A DNA stretch of 56,572 nt from Actinomycetes bacterium (GTDB lineage: Bacteria > Actinomycetota > Actinomycetes > Actinomycetales > Microbacteriaceae). The translations under genes and the position numbers were made by a program. A model generated the notes under the pieces. The model saw only the letters and a list, made by a program, of their open reading frames with translations, was not told where the DNA came from and made no database searches. The number at the start of each line of letters is the position of its first letter. Positions within the stretch are counted from its first letter, which is position 1. Below, one piece after another: positions 1 through 8,394 of this stretch. Location of the stretch: contig JAEXHA010000170.1 in the NCBI GenBank assembly GCA_023450335.1, positions 1 to 56,572 of the forward strand, in the 5' to 3' direction.

Positions 1-1
1 G

Positions 2-2071
2 CCACCACCCGCGCCCGCCCAGCCGGCGCCTGAGCCGACGACGACGCCCGAGCCGACGCCGACTTCGGCGCCTCGGCCATCACCGGCGCCGTTGCCCGCC
101 CCGGCGCCGGTGCCCGAGCCGGCGCCCGAGGTCAGCCCGGCACCGACGCCGTCGCCGACTCCGACACCCACGCCGGACGACACGCACGAGAACGACGGCC
201 CCACCGAACCACTCACGCGTGAGCTGCCACCGGGATCAGACCTGCCGATGACCACGATGCGGCTGACCGTCCCGCAGTACGGACCGCAGCCGGTGTTCCG
301 CCTGCCGTTCGCCCCCGGGCAGCGCTGGGGAGCCAGCGGCTCGCACGCTGACAGCGACGGCATCCACCGCGGTGCGATCGACTTCGCTCCGCTGAGCTCG
401 CGCGACAAGAACGTCCGCGCGGTCGCGGCCGGAACCGTGTACCGCGTCACGTGCAGCAACGGCTGGTTCCTCGGGGTCGACCACGGCGGCGGGTGGATGT
501 CGGAGTACTACCACCTGACCGGTGCCAAATCGAGCCTCGTCGGCAAGTGGGTCGAAGCGGGAACCGTGCTCGGTCGGGCCGGTCAGACCTTGCCCTGTGG
601 GGGCACGCCGGGAGCCAGCCCGCACGTGCACCTGTCGATCCTCAACGCCGCCGTCGATGTGCCCAGTGGCAAGCGGCAGTACGTGGCGGTCAGCGGCATC
701 CAATTCGACAACTACACGCTGCGCGACTCGAGCGGCGCCTACAACGGCGTGTGGCGCAATCTGTCGGGCTCGACGGTGCTGACCTCGCGGGGCGTGAGAT
801 GCTGCCTGACCGCGTCGTCGCGGGTGGGGCCCTCCTCGAGTCGGTCGCTACCTGACACCAACGGCAACGGCATCGACGATTACTCCGAAGGAACCACCTG
901 GGACACCGATCTGAATGCCAACGGTCTGCCGGACCTGGTCGCCTTCGGGTCACCCGGTGCGTACACCGCGCTCAACAGCGGCTCCACTCTCGCTTCCCAC
1001 AGGCTCGGCATCAGCACGTTCGGCACCGCAGCCGGCTGGAAGCGTGCGCATCACCCGCGCATGGTTCTCGACGTCACCGGCGACAACCGTCCTGACATCG
1101 TCGGGTTCGCGGACGCCGGTGTGTACGTCGCCGCTGGCAACGGCGGTTCCTTCGACAGCCCGCGCCGGTGGGTGACCGGCTACGGCACCCAGAGCGGGTG
1201 GCGCATCGGCCGCCATCACAGGGTTGTCGTCGATGTCACCGGAGACGGGCGGCCGGACGTCGTCGGATTCTTCGAAGCCGGCGTGTATGTTGCTCGCAAC
1301 ACGGGGTCTTCGTTCGCGGCGCCCGCCCTGTGGGGGCGCATGTTCGGATCGTCGCCTGGAGCGGGCGGATGGGCCGAGTCCAAGAATCCCCGCGCCGTCA
1401 TCGACGTCACGGGCGACGGACTGGCCGATCTGGTCGGGTTCGGCAACCGTGGCGTGTACGTCGCCCGCAACACGGGCAGCGGCTTTTCCGCACCGACCAG
1501 ATGGGTCGCCAACTTCGCCAACAGCCAGGGCTGGAGGGCTGACACACATCCGCGGTACGTAACGGATCTCAATGGCGATGGCCGGCCCGACATCATCGGC
1601 TTCGGCGGCAGGGGCGCCTACGTGTCGCTCAACACCGGCACCGCCTTCCGGAATCCGGTGTTGTGGTCGGACGAGTTCGGCTCGTCCGCGCTCGCCGGCT
1701 CGTGGCGCACCGATCAGCATCCGCGCACGCTCGCCGATGTCAACGGCGACGACCGACTCGACATCGTCGGGTTCGGGAGCACCGGCGCCTACGTCGCCCT
1801 CAACAGAGGAAACTCATTCGGAGGCATGAGGCGCTGGACGATGGACTTCGGCGCAAGGGAATGGACATTGAGCTGGATGCCGCGCACGGTGGTCGACATG
1901 AACGGTGACGGCCGTGCCGACATCGCCGGCTTTGCCCGCGACGGAGTCCACGTCGCATTGAGCACGGGATCGCGGTTCGGTGCGGCGGCGCACTGGGCGA
2001 AGGCGTTCGGGTGGGACCGGTCGTCAGGCAGTTGGCGCGTCGCGCACCATCCTCGGGCCATCGCGTTCTGA
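2..2071 (+). CDS. Secreted M23 (LytM-type) metallopeptidase with FG-GAP/VCBS repeats, 5' end missing
   Basis: The open frame runs into the left window edge, so the start and any signal peptide lie outside. A Pro/Ala/Thr-rich linker (bases 2-230) looks like a cell-wall-spanning or wall-embedded segment. An M23 domain follows, with its zinc ligands visible as HxxxD (His at 365, Asp at 380) and HxH (623-631). M23 enzymes cut peptidoglycan cross-bridges outside the cell. From about 850 to the stop there are about seven Asp-rich repeats of about 55 residues with a core like GDGxxDIVGF (FG-GAP/VCBS type), which normally fold as a calcium-binding beta-propeller for adhesion or substrate binding. The next gene is on the other strand, 8 bp away. 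The domain calls are strong. The true substrate, and whether the enzyme lyses wall or remodels it, cannot be read from the sequence. Confidence 0.88.
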   Translation, partial: PPPAPAQPAPEPTTTPEPTPTSAPRPSPAPLPAPAPVPEPAPEVSPAPTPSPTPTPTPDDTHENDGPTEPLTRELPPGSDLPMTTMRLTVPQYGPQPVFRLPFAPGQRWGASGSHADSDGIHRGAIDFAPLSSRDKNVRAVAAGTVYRVTCSNGWFLGVDHGGGWMSEYYHLTGAKSSLVGKWVEAGTVLGRAGQTLPCGGTPGASPHVHLSILNAAVDVPSGKRQYVAVSGIQFDNYTLRDSSGAYNGVWRNLSGSTVLTSRGVRCCLTASSRVGPSSSRSLPDTNGNGIDDYSEGTTWDTDLNANGLPDLVAFGSPGAYTALNSGSTLASHRLGISTFGTAAGWKRAHHPRMVLDVTGDNRPDIVGFADAGVYVAAGNGGSFDSPRRWVTGYGTQSGWRIGRHHRVVVDVTGDGRPDVVGFFEAGVYVARNTGSSFAAPALWGRMFGSSPGAGGWAESKNPRAVIDVTGDGLADLVGFGNRGVYVARNTGSGFSAPTRWVANFANSQGWRADTHPRYVTDLNGDGRPDIIGFGGRGAYVSLNTGTAFRNPVLWSDEFGSSALAGSWRTDQHPRTLADVNGDDRLDIVGFGSTGAYVALNRGNSFGGMRRWTMDFGAREWTLSWMPRTVVDMNGDGRADIAGFARDGVHVALSTGSRFGAAAHWAKAFGWDRSSGSWRVAHHPRAIAF

Positions 2072-2079
2072 TGCGCACC

Positions 2080-2550
2080 TCACCGTTCGATGACCAGCTC
2101 CTGGACGAGCGTCACGTGCAGGTACGTCTCCGCGCTGCCGATCGCCTGGACGGAGGCCTCTGACGAAGGCACGGCGTCGAAGGAGACGCCGTGCGGTTCC
2201 TGATCGCACGGGATGGTCGCTTCGACGGTGTGCCATTGCGCACCCTCGGCGGGGGAGAGCGACACGGTGAGGTCGGCGGTGCCACCGCCGAAGCACCGGG
2301 CATCCACGCGCTTGAGCTGGGTCGGGGCATCGAATGTGAAACCCGTGATGGCGGGTTCGTCGGTGTCTGCGGAGCTGGGGATCTGCATCGACGCCGTCCC
2401 GGCTCCGCCCGGACCGTCGGACTCCTCGGCTTCGACCCTGTCGAGCCACTCGCGGGCGTCGTCGAGGTCGACCGCGGGGCCGACCGCGCATCCACTCAAC
2501 AGCAGAAGGCCGACGGTTGCCGCGGCAACGGCGCGACGGGGAGCGTTCAT
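2080..2550 (-). CDS. Small putative lipoprotein
   Basis: This 156-residue protein has a short basic N-terminus, a hydrophobic stretch and the lipobox LLSGC (Cys near residue 20), so it is probably a membrane-anchored lipoprotein outside the cell. The rest is acidic and soluble with two further Cys residues that could form a disulfide. I do not recognise a named domain. An in-frame ATG six codons upstream exists, but a TACCGT -10-like box six nt before the chosen ATG supports 2550 as the start of a leaderless message. Its neighbours (a convergent M23 gene and accBC upstream on the same strand) suggest no specific role. Confidence 0.72.
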   Translation of the reverse strand: MNAPRRAVAAATVGLLLLSGCAVGPAVDLDDAREWLDRVEAEESDGPGGAGTASMQIPSSADTDEPAITGFTFDAPTQLKRVDARCFGGGTADLTVSLSPAEGAQWHTVEATIPCDQEPHGVSFDAVPSSEASVQAIGSAETYLHVTLVQELVIER

Positions 2551-2556
2551 GCCTTC

Positions 2557-2562
2557 ACGGTA
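2557..2562 (-). promoter_or_regulatory. Candidate -10 box (TACCGT) of the lipoprotein gene
   Basis: The hexamer lies on the minus strand with six nt between it and the ATG at 2550, the spacing seen before many other starts in this window. Confidence 0.4.
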
Positions 2563-2589
2563 CGCCACCGTCCCGCCGAACCCTATGGG

Positions 2590-4356
2590 TCAGGAGATCG
2601 TGAGCAGCTGGTGCCCTGCCGACACGGTGGTGCCGGGGTGGGCGTTGATCGATCCGATCACGCCGTCCTTGTGCGCCTGCAGGGGCTGCTCCATCTTCAT
2701 CGCTTCGAGCACGACGACCAGGTCGCCCTTGACGACCTGCTGGCCCTCTTCCACGGCGACCTTGACGATGGTCGCCTGCATGGGTGACGTCACGGCGTCT
2801 CCCGATGCGCCGGCAGAGGCCGCGGTCGCGTGCGACCGCCGCGACGGCGGCACGGCCGCAGGGCGGCCCACCTGAGTCGGCGGCTGCACGATACGGTCGG
2901 GGAGGCTCACTTCGAGTCGCTTGCCCGAAACCTCGACGACCACCGTGTGTCGCGGCTCCGGTGCCTCGGGGGCTTCTGCCTCCCCGTCCCACGGCGGGAT
3001 GTCGTTGTCGAACTCCGTCTCGATCCACCGCGTGTACACGCCGAACTCGCGCCCCTCGGCGGTGAACGCCGGGTCGCGCACGACCTTCCGGTGGAACGGC
3101 AGCACCGTGGGCATGCCGGAGACCTCGAACTCGTCCAGCGCGCGTCGCGCACGCTCGAGCGCCTCGGCGCGGGTGCGGCCGGTCACGATGATCTTGCCCA
3201 GCAGCGAGTCGAACGCCCCCGACACGCTGTCGCCGGCGGTCACGCCGGAGTCGAGGCGGATGCCGGGGCCCCCGAAGGTCTTGAACACGTGAATCCGTCC
3301 GGGCTGCGGCAGGAAGCCGCGACCGGGGTCCTCCCCGTTGATCCGGAACTCGATCGAGTGCCCGGTGGCGACCGGATCGTCATAGTCGAGGGTGCCGCCT
3401 TCGGCGAGGCGGAACTGCTCGCGCACGAGATCGAGCCCCGTGACTTCTTCCGACACCGGGTGCTCCACCTGCAGCCGCGTGTTCACCTCGAGGAACGAAA
3501 TGGTCCCGTCGGCGCCGATCAAGAACTCACAGGTCCCCGCGCCGACGTACCCGACCTCGCGCAGGATCGCCTTGGACGCCTCGTAGAGGACCCGGTTCTG
3601 CTCGTCGCTCAAAAACGGCGCCGGAGCTTCTTCGACCAGCTTCTGATGGCGACGCTGCAGCGAGCAGTCGCGCGTGGAGACCACCACGACGGTGCCTGCC
3701 GCGTCGGCCAGGCACTGGGTCTCGACGTGCCGGGGCTTGTCGAGGTACTTCTCGACAAAGCACTCGCCGCGGCCGAAGGCGGTGATCGCCTCGCGCGTGG
3801 CGGATTCGAACAGCTCGGCCACCTCATCGAGTTCACGGGCGACCTTCAGACCCCGTCCGCCGCCGCCGTAGGCCGCCTTGATCGCGATGGGCAGGCCGTA
3901 CTCCTGCGCGAACGCGACGACCTCGTCGGCGCCGGAGACCGGGCCGGGAGTACCCGGGGCGAGGGGAGCGCCGACCTTCTCAGCGACATGGCGAGCGGTG
4001 ACCTTATCGCCGAGCGCCTCGATGGCCTCGGGTGACGGGCCGATCCAGGTGAGGCCCGCGGCGATGACCGCGCGCGCGAACTCGGCGTTCTCGGCGAGGA
4101 AGCCATAGCCGGGGTGGACGGCATCGGCGCCTGAGCGGCGAGCGACCGACAGGATCTTCTCGATCGACAGGTACGTCTCGGCGCTTGTGGTGCCCTCGAG
4201 CGCGTAGGCCTCGTCGGCGAGGGTCGCGTGCAGGGCATCGCGGTCCTGGTCGGCGTACACGGCGACCGAAGCCTTGCCGGAGTCCCGAGCGGCGCGGATG
4301 ACACGTACGGCGATCTCGCCGCGGTTCGCGATGAGCACCTTGGCGATATGAGGCAT
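2590..4356 (-). CDS. accBC: Acyl-CoA carboxylase biotin carboxylase/BCCP subunit
   Basis: This is the 588-residue alpha subunit of an actinobacterial acyl-CoA (acetyl-/propionyl-CoA) carboxylase. The biotin carboxylase half has the usual order: N-terminal domain (from KVLIANRGEIAVRVI), an ATP-grasp with the glycine-rich loop YGGGGRG, and the signature EVNTRLQVEHPVSEEVTG. A short linker leads to a C-terminal biotinyl domain with EAMKME, whose Lys takes biotin. The enzyme carboxylates biotin with ATP and bicarbonate; the partner AccD (9903-11492) moves the CO2 to the acyl-CoA to feed fatty-acid or mycolate-like lipid synthesis. Length is normal for the family. The start ATG at 4356 is preceded by TAGGCT seven nt upstream. 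birA and accE/accD are all within 8 kb. Confidence 0.95.
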   Translation of the reverse strand: MPHIAKVLIANRGEIAVRVIRAARDSGKASVAVYADQDRDALHATLADEAYALEGTTSAETYLSIEKILSVARRSGADAVHPGYGFLAENAEFARAVIAAGLTWIGPSPEAIEALGDKVTARHVAEKVGAPLAPGTPGPVSGADEVVAFAQEYGLPIAIKAAYGGGGRGLKVARELDEVAELFESATREAITAFGRGECFVEKYLDKPRHVETQCLADAAGTVVVVSTRDCSLQRRHQKLVEEAPAPFLSDEQNRVLYEASKAILREVGYVGAGTCEFLIGADGTISFLEVNTRLQVEHPVSEEVTGLDLVREQFRLAEGGTLDYDDPVATGHSIEFRINGEDPGRGFLPQPGRIHVFKTFGGPGIRLDSGVTAGDSVSGAFDSLLGKIIVTGRTRAEALERARRALDEFEVSGMPTVLPFHRKVVRDPAFTAEGREFGVYTRWIETEFDNDIPPWDGEAEAPEAPEPRHTVVVEVSGKRLEVSLPDRIVQPPTQVGRPAAVPPSRRSHATAASAGASGDAVTSPMQATIVKVAVEEGQQVVKGDLVVVLEAMKMEQPLQAHKDGVIGSINAHPGTTVSAGHQLLTIS

Positions 4357-4363
4357 GGATTCG

Positions 4364-4369
4364 AGCCTA
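4364..4369 (-). promoter_or_regulatory. Candidate -10 box (TAGGCT) of accBC, leaderless spacing
   Basis: TAGGCT on the minus strand, then the seven-nt spacer CGAATCC and the ATG at 4356. The same spacer recurs before the dehydrogenase gene at 42350. Confidence 0.6.
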
Positions 4370-4434
4370 CCGAGCCGGACGGACGGTTCTTTGGATCACT
4401 CGCACAAGATCACCCCGGAATCGTGTGGGGGAGT

Positions 4435-5091
4435 CTACGAGCGTTCGGGCCGGTTCCACAGGTCGGTCCAGACCACGCCGAGTTCTGCCACCAGCCGGCG
4501 CAGCGTCGACAGCGACATGCCGACCACCGTTGACGGGTCACCGTCGACACGCTCGATGAAGGCGCCGCCGAGGCTGTCGACGGTGAAAGCGCCGGCGACA
4601 TGCAGCGGCTCGCCCGAGGCGACGTACGCGGCGATCTCCGCGTCGGTCACATCGGCCGCGAACGTCACCGACGCCTCCGCGACGGCATGCGCTTCGCGGG
4701 GCTCTGTGCCCGGAGCGAGCCGGAAGACACTGTGCCCGGAGTGCAGGATGCCGGTGTTCCCACGCATCGCGCGCCACCGTTCGGTGGCGACCTCGGGCCG
4801 GTAGGGCTTGCCCAGCACCTCGCCGTCGATCTCGAACATCGAATCGCCGCCCATCACGATGCCCGCGAAGCCCGGTTCGTCCGCGGCGATCGACGCGGCG
4901 ACATCGGCGGCCTTGCGTCGCGCGAGCAGGAGGACGTGCTCCTGCGGCGTGAGCGGGCGACCCTCATGCGCCGTTATCGCTGCGACGACGGCGTCTTCGT
5001 CCACCTGCGGCGCCCGGGTGACCGGTTCGATGCCTGCCTGCCGCAGCAGCATGAGACGAGCGGGAGAAGTCGATGCCAGGCACACGCGCAT
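4435..5091 (-). CDS. maf: Maf-family nucleoside triphosphate pyrophosphatase
   Basis: The 218-residue product begins with the Maf signature (LASTSPARLMLLRQAGI) and carries the family's central region with an Asp before a Ser/Met (GGDSMF) and the LGKP turn. Maf proteins hydrolyse non-canonical or pyrimidine nucleoside triphosphates to monophosphates in the cytoplasm and have been linked to septum-formation arrest. It is slightly longer than the typical 190-200 residues. It lies downstream of nothing on its own strand and divergent from the RNA methyltransferase gene, with only 31 bp between the two starts. A TAGCGT box six nt before the ATG suggests a leaderless transcript. Confidence 0.9.
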   Translation of the reverse strand: MRVCLASTSPARLMLLRQAGIEPVTRAPQVDEDAVVAAITAHEGRPLTPQEHVLLLARRKAADVAASIAADEPGFAGIVMGGDSMFEIDGEVLGKPYRPEVATERWRAMRGNTGILHSGHSVFRLAPGTEPREAHAVAEASVTFAADVTDAEIAAYVASGEPLHVAGAFTVDSLGGAFIERVDGDPSTVVGMSLSTLRRLVAELGVVWTDLWNRPERS

Positions 5092-5097
5092 TCCCCC

Positions 5098-5103
5098 ACG
5101 CTA
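5098..5103 (-). promoter_or_regulatory. Candidate -10 box (TAGCGT) of maf
   Basis: Minus-strand TAGCGT with a six-nt spacer to the ATG at 5091. It lies inside the 31-bp gap shared with the divergent gene at 5123. Confidence 0.5.
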
Positions 5104-5110
5104 CCTGTGC

Positions 5111-5116
5111 GAGAGT
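5111..5116 (+). promoter_or_regulatory. Weak candidate -10 box (GAGAGT) of the RNA methyltransferase gene
   Basis: GAGAGT keeps only the second A and last T of the TAnnnT pattern, but sits exactly six nt before the ATG at 5123. The spacer CGGGGG could also act as a ribosome binding site. Confidence 0.25.
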
Positions 5117-5122
5117 CGGGGG

Positions 5123-6487
5123 ATGGATGCCGGAGAGCTCATCGACCTGGACGTCACCGACGTCGCCCACGGCGGAGTGTTCGTCGCCCGTCACGAAGGC
5201 AGGGTCGTGTTCGTTCCCGACGCGATTCCGGGGGAGCGGGTGCGGGCACGGCTGACCGACACCCGCAAGGCGTCGTTCTGGCGCGGCGAGGTGCTCGACG
5301 TGCTCGATGCGTCGCCGCATCGGCGGCCGCACGTGTGGGCACCGGCCGACATGACGACCCCGCCCGACCAGCGCCCCGGCGGGGCAGACTTCGGGCACAT
5401 CGCGCTCGACCATCAGCGTGAGCTCAAGCTGCAGGTCGTGCGCGACGCTCTGACCCGCATCGGCGGGCTTGATCTGCCGGTCACGATCGAGGCCGCGCAT
5501 GCGGCTCGCGCCGCGGACGGCACCGTGATCACGACCGAGTCGGCCGACGGCACGCGCTGGCGCACGCGGGTGAGCCTTCACGTCGATGAGGAGGGGCGCG
5601 TCGGCCCGTATGCCGCGCGCAGTCACCGCATCGTCGAGGTGGATGACCTGCCCCTGGCGACCGAGGCGATCGCGGCGGCGGCGCGCGACGCGCACGCCGC
5701 CGGTCCGGGCCGCCTCGATCTCGTGCAGCCCGCTGATGGACGTGTGCGGGTGATCGCCCGTCCCGACGAGGTCCGGCGGGCGACGCCGACACGCACCAGA
5801 CGGTCGAAGGGGGCCTCACCCACCGGCAGCCGCCCGGGCCCCCGGCGCGGCGGCAGCGCCGTCGATCCGGCCGCCGCCGAAGTGGTCGTCGAGTCGGTCG
5901 CGGGGCGGCGGTTCCGCGTGGATGCCGGCGGCTTCTGGCAGGTGCACCGTCTTGCCGCGACCACGCTCAGCGATGTCGTGGGCGACGCGATCGGAACTGT
6001 CGACCCGGAGGGGTGGCACCTCGACCTGTACGGCGGTGTGGGCCTGCTCGCCGCTGCCGTCGCCACCCGGGGCGGGTCCACGACGCGGATCACGACCGTC
6101 GAATCCGACCCTCGGGCCACCGAACACGCCGGCGAGAACCTCGCCGACTGGGTCGGCGCACGGGCCGAGACCGGGCGGGTCGACAGGTGGCTCGCGCAGC
6201 TTGAGGCCACGGCATCCCCTGCCCAACGTGCCCAGTTGGGGCGCGGGGTCGTCGTCCTCGACCCGCCCCGCGCGGGCGCCGGTCGCGAGGTCGTCGACCG
6301 CATTGTGGACCTGGGGCCCGCACAGGTGGTCTACGTCGCCTGCGACCCGGTCGCGCTGGCCCGCGACCTGAAGACCTTCGCCGCCCACGGCTACGCGGCC
6401 GGCAGCGTGCGCGCGATCGACCTGTTCCCGCACTCGCACCACGTCGAGGCTGTCACCGTCCTGACGCGGCAGCACCCCCCTCGATAG
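5123..6487 (+). CDS. TRAM-domain class I SAM-dependent RNA (uracil-C5) methyltransferase, TrmA/RlmD type
   Basis: The frame is open further upstream (to 4808), but homology to a TRAM domain begins just after the ATG at 5123 and the upstream part overlaps maf. The 454-residue protein has an N-terminal TRAM beta-barrel (residues 1-60), then the methyltransferase with a SAM-binding turn (YGGVGLL), the motif LDPPRAGAG and the catalytic-Cys region YVACDPVALARD, where the Cys attacks C6 of uracil. Enzymes of this family make m5U in tRNA or 23S rRNA; the target base cannot be assigned. A basic, Ser/Gly/Arg-rich insert (about residues 217-250) interrupts the central region. The TAG stop is also the beginning of the next gene's -10 box. 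Confidence 0.85.
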   Translation: MDAGELIDLDVTDVAHGGVFVARHEGRVVFVPDAIPGERVRARLTDTRKASFWRGEVLDVLDASPHRRPHVWAPADMTTPPDQRPGGADFGHIALDHQRELKLQVVRDALTRIGGLDLPVTIEAAHAARAADGTVITTESADGTRWRTRVSLHVDEEGRVGPYAARSHRIVEVDDLPLATEAIAAAARDAHAAGPGRLDLVQPADGRVRVIARPDEVRRATPTRTRRSKGASPTGSRPGPRRGGSAVDPAAAEVVVESVAGRRFRVDAGGFWQVHRLAATTLSDVVGDAIGTVDPEGWHLDLYGGVGLLAAAVATRGGSTTRITTVESDPRATEHAGENLADWVGARAETGRVDRWLAQLEATASPAQRAQLGRGVVVLDPPRAGAGREVVDRIVDLGPAQVVYVACDPVALARDLKTFAAHGYAAGSVRAIDLFPHSHHVEAVTVLTRQHPPR

Positions 6488-6490
6488 GCT
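6485..6490 (+). promoter_or_regulatory. -10 box (TAGGCT) of the response regulator gene, overlapping the upstream stop codon
   Basis: The first three bases are the TAG stop of the upstream methyltransferase gene. Seven nt separate the box from the ATG at 6498. Confidence 0.6.
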
Positions 6491-6497
6491 GATCGCC

Positions 6498-7166
6498 ATG
6501 ACACGAGTGGCGCTGATCGACGATCACGAGTCGGTGCGGCTCGGACTCGAAGCTGCCTGCGCGCGCACGACCACCAAGCAGGTCGTGTTCTCGGGCAGCA
6601 CCGTGCGCGCGTATCTCGACTGGCGGGCGTTCTCGGCGTCGCCGCCGGCGGACGTGGTGGTTCTCGACCTGACTCTCGGTGACGGAACGACGGTGACCGA
6701 GAACGTGACGCGGTTGGTCCGCGACGGGTCGCCGGTGATCATCCACAGCGTCGCCGACCGCCCCGCCGCGGTGCGCGAGGCGCTCGCCGCAGGTGCGGCC
6801 GGTGTCATCAGCAAGTCGTCGCGCATCGATGAGGTCATCGACGCCATCCGCACCGTCGCCCGCGGTGAGCCGCTCGACAATGTGGAATGGGCCAGCGCCG
6901 TCGACGGCGACCGCGCCTTCGCCGACGCGCAGCTGTCGGCCCGGGAGCGTGACGTGCTGCGGCTGTACGCGGCCGGTCTGCCGCTCAAGGCCGTCGCCGA
7001 CCGCCTGGGCATCGCCTACTCGACCGCCAAGGAGAACATCACACGGGTACGTGTGAAGTACGTCGAGGTGGGGCGCCCGGCGCCTACGAAAGTCGATCTG
7101 CTGCGACGCGCGATGGAGGACGGCCTCGTCTCCGAGGGCACCGCGGACGGCGCCGGTGACCACTGA
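6498..7166 (+). CDS. NarL/FixJ-type response regulator with LuxR HTH
   Basis: The 222-residue protein has an N-terminal receiver domain: acidic pair DD at 8-9, probable phospho-acceptor Asp57 in VVVLDLTLGDG, and a Lys in GVISKSSR. A C-terminal LuxR/GerE helix-turn-helix (about 144-190) begins LSARERDVLRLYAAG. It is expected to bind DNA when phosphorylated by the kinase encoded by the next gene, whose GTG start overlaps its last 11 nt. The pair therefore forms a two-component system. The signal and target genes are unknown. The ATG is preceded by TAGGCT with a seven-nt spacer. Confidence 0.92.
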   Translation: MTRVALIDDHESVRLGLEAACARTTTKQVVFSGSTVRAYLDWRAFSASPPADVVVLDLTLGDGTTVTENVTRLVRDGSPVIIHSVADRPAAVREALAAGAAGVISKSSRIDEVIDAIRTVARGEPLDNVEWASAVDGDRAFADAQLSARERDVLRLYAAGLPLKAVADRLGIAYSTAKENITRVRVKYVEVGRPAPTKVDLLRRAMEDGLVSEGTADGAGDH

Positions 7167-8394
7167 CGCGATCGGGTTGCCCGCAGACCCGGCCGTCCGG
7201 CGTGCGCTGGGCGATCTGACCGGCGGTGCCGAGGCGTTCACGCAGCGCCGGGTTGAACGGATCGCCAGGATCTCGGTCGCGTTCGGCAGCACCGTCGTGG
7301 GCGTCCAGTCCTTCTTGAACGCACTCGGCCCGGTCCAGGAGCACTCCGATTGGCACCTCGCCCTCGTGGTCGTCGCATTCGTTCCGCTGGCGATCATGAT
7401 CATCGGATGCATCGCGGGTGTACTGGCTCGCATCGGCAGTGGGCTGTTCGCCGTCTCGTTCGTGCTCGTACTGCTGGCCTGGCCGGCCGCGACGGCCAGC
7501 ATACCCGCCGAAATCAGCGAAGAGCCGTGGATCTGGTATTTGCTGAACATCGCGACCACGGCGGCGGTGCTCTCGTTCCGCATGCCGCTGCAGGTCGCCT
7601 GGGCGCTGCTGGTGCCGTTGCTGTACGGCGCGGTGCGACTGTGGCAGATCGACTTTCTGCCCGACCAGATCGTGCTGGTGGCGCTGGACGTCGTGTTCGC
7701 GCTGATCTTCTCCGGCGTGGTGCTCACGCTGGGGTGGATGCTGCGGTCGGTGGCTGTGGGCATCGACCGGACCCGCACCCAGGCGGTGGCGTCGTACGCG
7801 GCCGCCGCCGCTGCGGATGCGGCGGAGGAAGAGCGCGTCGCCGTGGCCGCGCTCATGCACGACAGTGTGCTTGCGGCGCTCATCGCCGCCGAACGCGCGG
7901 AGACGCCGCGCGAACAGGCCCTCGCCGCGTCGATGGCCCGCGAAGCGCTCACCCGGCTGGCCAACGCCGATCGCGACGTCGAGGAGGGGCCGGACGCGCC
8001 GATCCCACCGGCATCCATCGCCGACGAGATCGTCGCGGCGGCCGCCGAGTTCGGCGTGACGCTGGAGGTCGTCCGCGAGGGGGACGAGAGTGCTCCGGCG
8101 GTGCCCGGTCGCGTCGCTCGCGCACTGGCGCTGGCGGCGACGCAGGCCGTCGCCAATGCCGTGCAGCACGCCGGGGCGGTCGGTCTCACGGTGCTGCTGC
8201 GCAGTGACGCCGATGGTGTGAAGCTCATCGTGTCGGACACCGGAGACGGCTTCGACCCGGATGCCGTGCCGGTGGACCGCCTCGGCATCCGCGCTTCGAT
8301 CGTGGCGCGGGTCGCCGCCGTCGCCGGGCACGCCGCGATCGACAGCGGCGCGGGCGGCACCGTCGTGACCATCTCGTGGGAGCAGCCCCGATGA
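7156..8394 (+). CDS. Membrane sensor histidine kinase (HisKA_3/NarX-like)
   Basis: About five or six hydrophobic segments fill residues 50-210, then a cytoplasmic kinase part. The probable phosphorylated His is His235 in the HDSVLAAL stretch, fitting the HisKA_3 pattern of kinases that pair with NarL-type regulators. The ATP-binding domain shows an N box (AVANAVQHA), a G1 box (DTGDGFD) and a short G2 (LGIRAS). The kinase domain is compact. It starts at a GTG overlapping the regulator gene and ends in an ATGA overlap with the next gene, so the three genes are probably translated together. The sensed signal is not evident; the sensor part is mostly membrane-buried with no large external domain. 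Confidence 0.87.
   Translation: MTTDAIGLPADPAVRRALGDLTGGAEAFTQRRVERIARISVAFGSTVVGVQSFLNALGPVQEHSDWHLALVVVAFVPLAIMIIGCIAGVLARIGSGLFAVSFVLVLLAWPAATASIPAEISEEPWIWYLLNIATTAAVLSFRMPLQVAWALLVPLLYGAVRLWQIDFLPDQIVLVALDVVFALIFSGVVLTLGWMLRSVAVGIDRTRTQAVASYAAAAAADAAEEERVAVAALMHDSVLAALIAAERAETPREQALAASMAREALTRLANADRDVEEGPDAPIPPASIADEIVAAAAEFGVTLEVVREGDESAPAVPGRVARALALAATQAVANAVQHAGAVGLTVLLRSDADGVKLIVSDTGDGFDPDAVPVDRLGIRASIVARVAAVAGHAAIDSGAGGTVVTISWEQPR

Noticed and set aside
4808..5122. Upstream extension of the RNA methyltransferase frame
   Set aside because: It overlaps maf on the opposite strand and has no TRAM homology. The ATG at 5123 gives the family's normal N-terminus.
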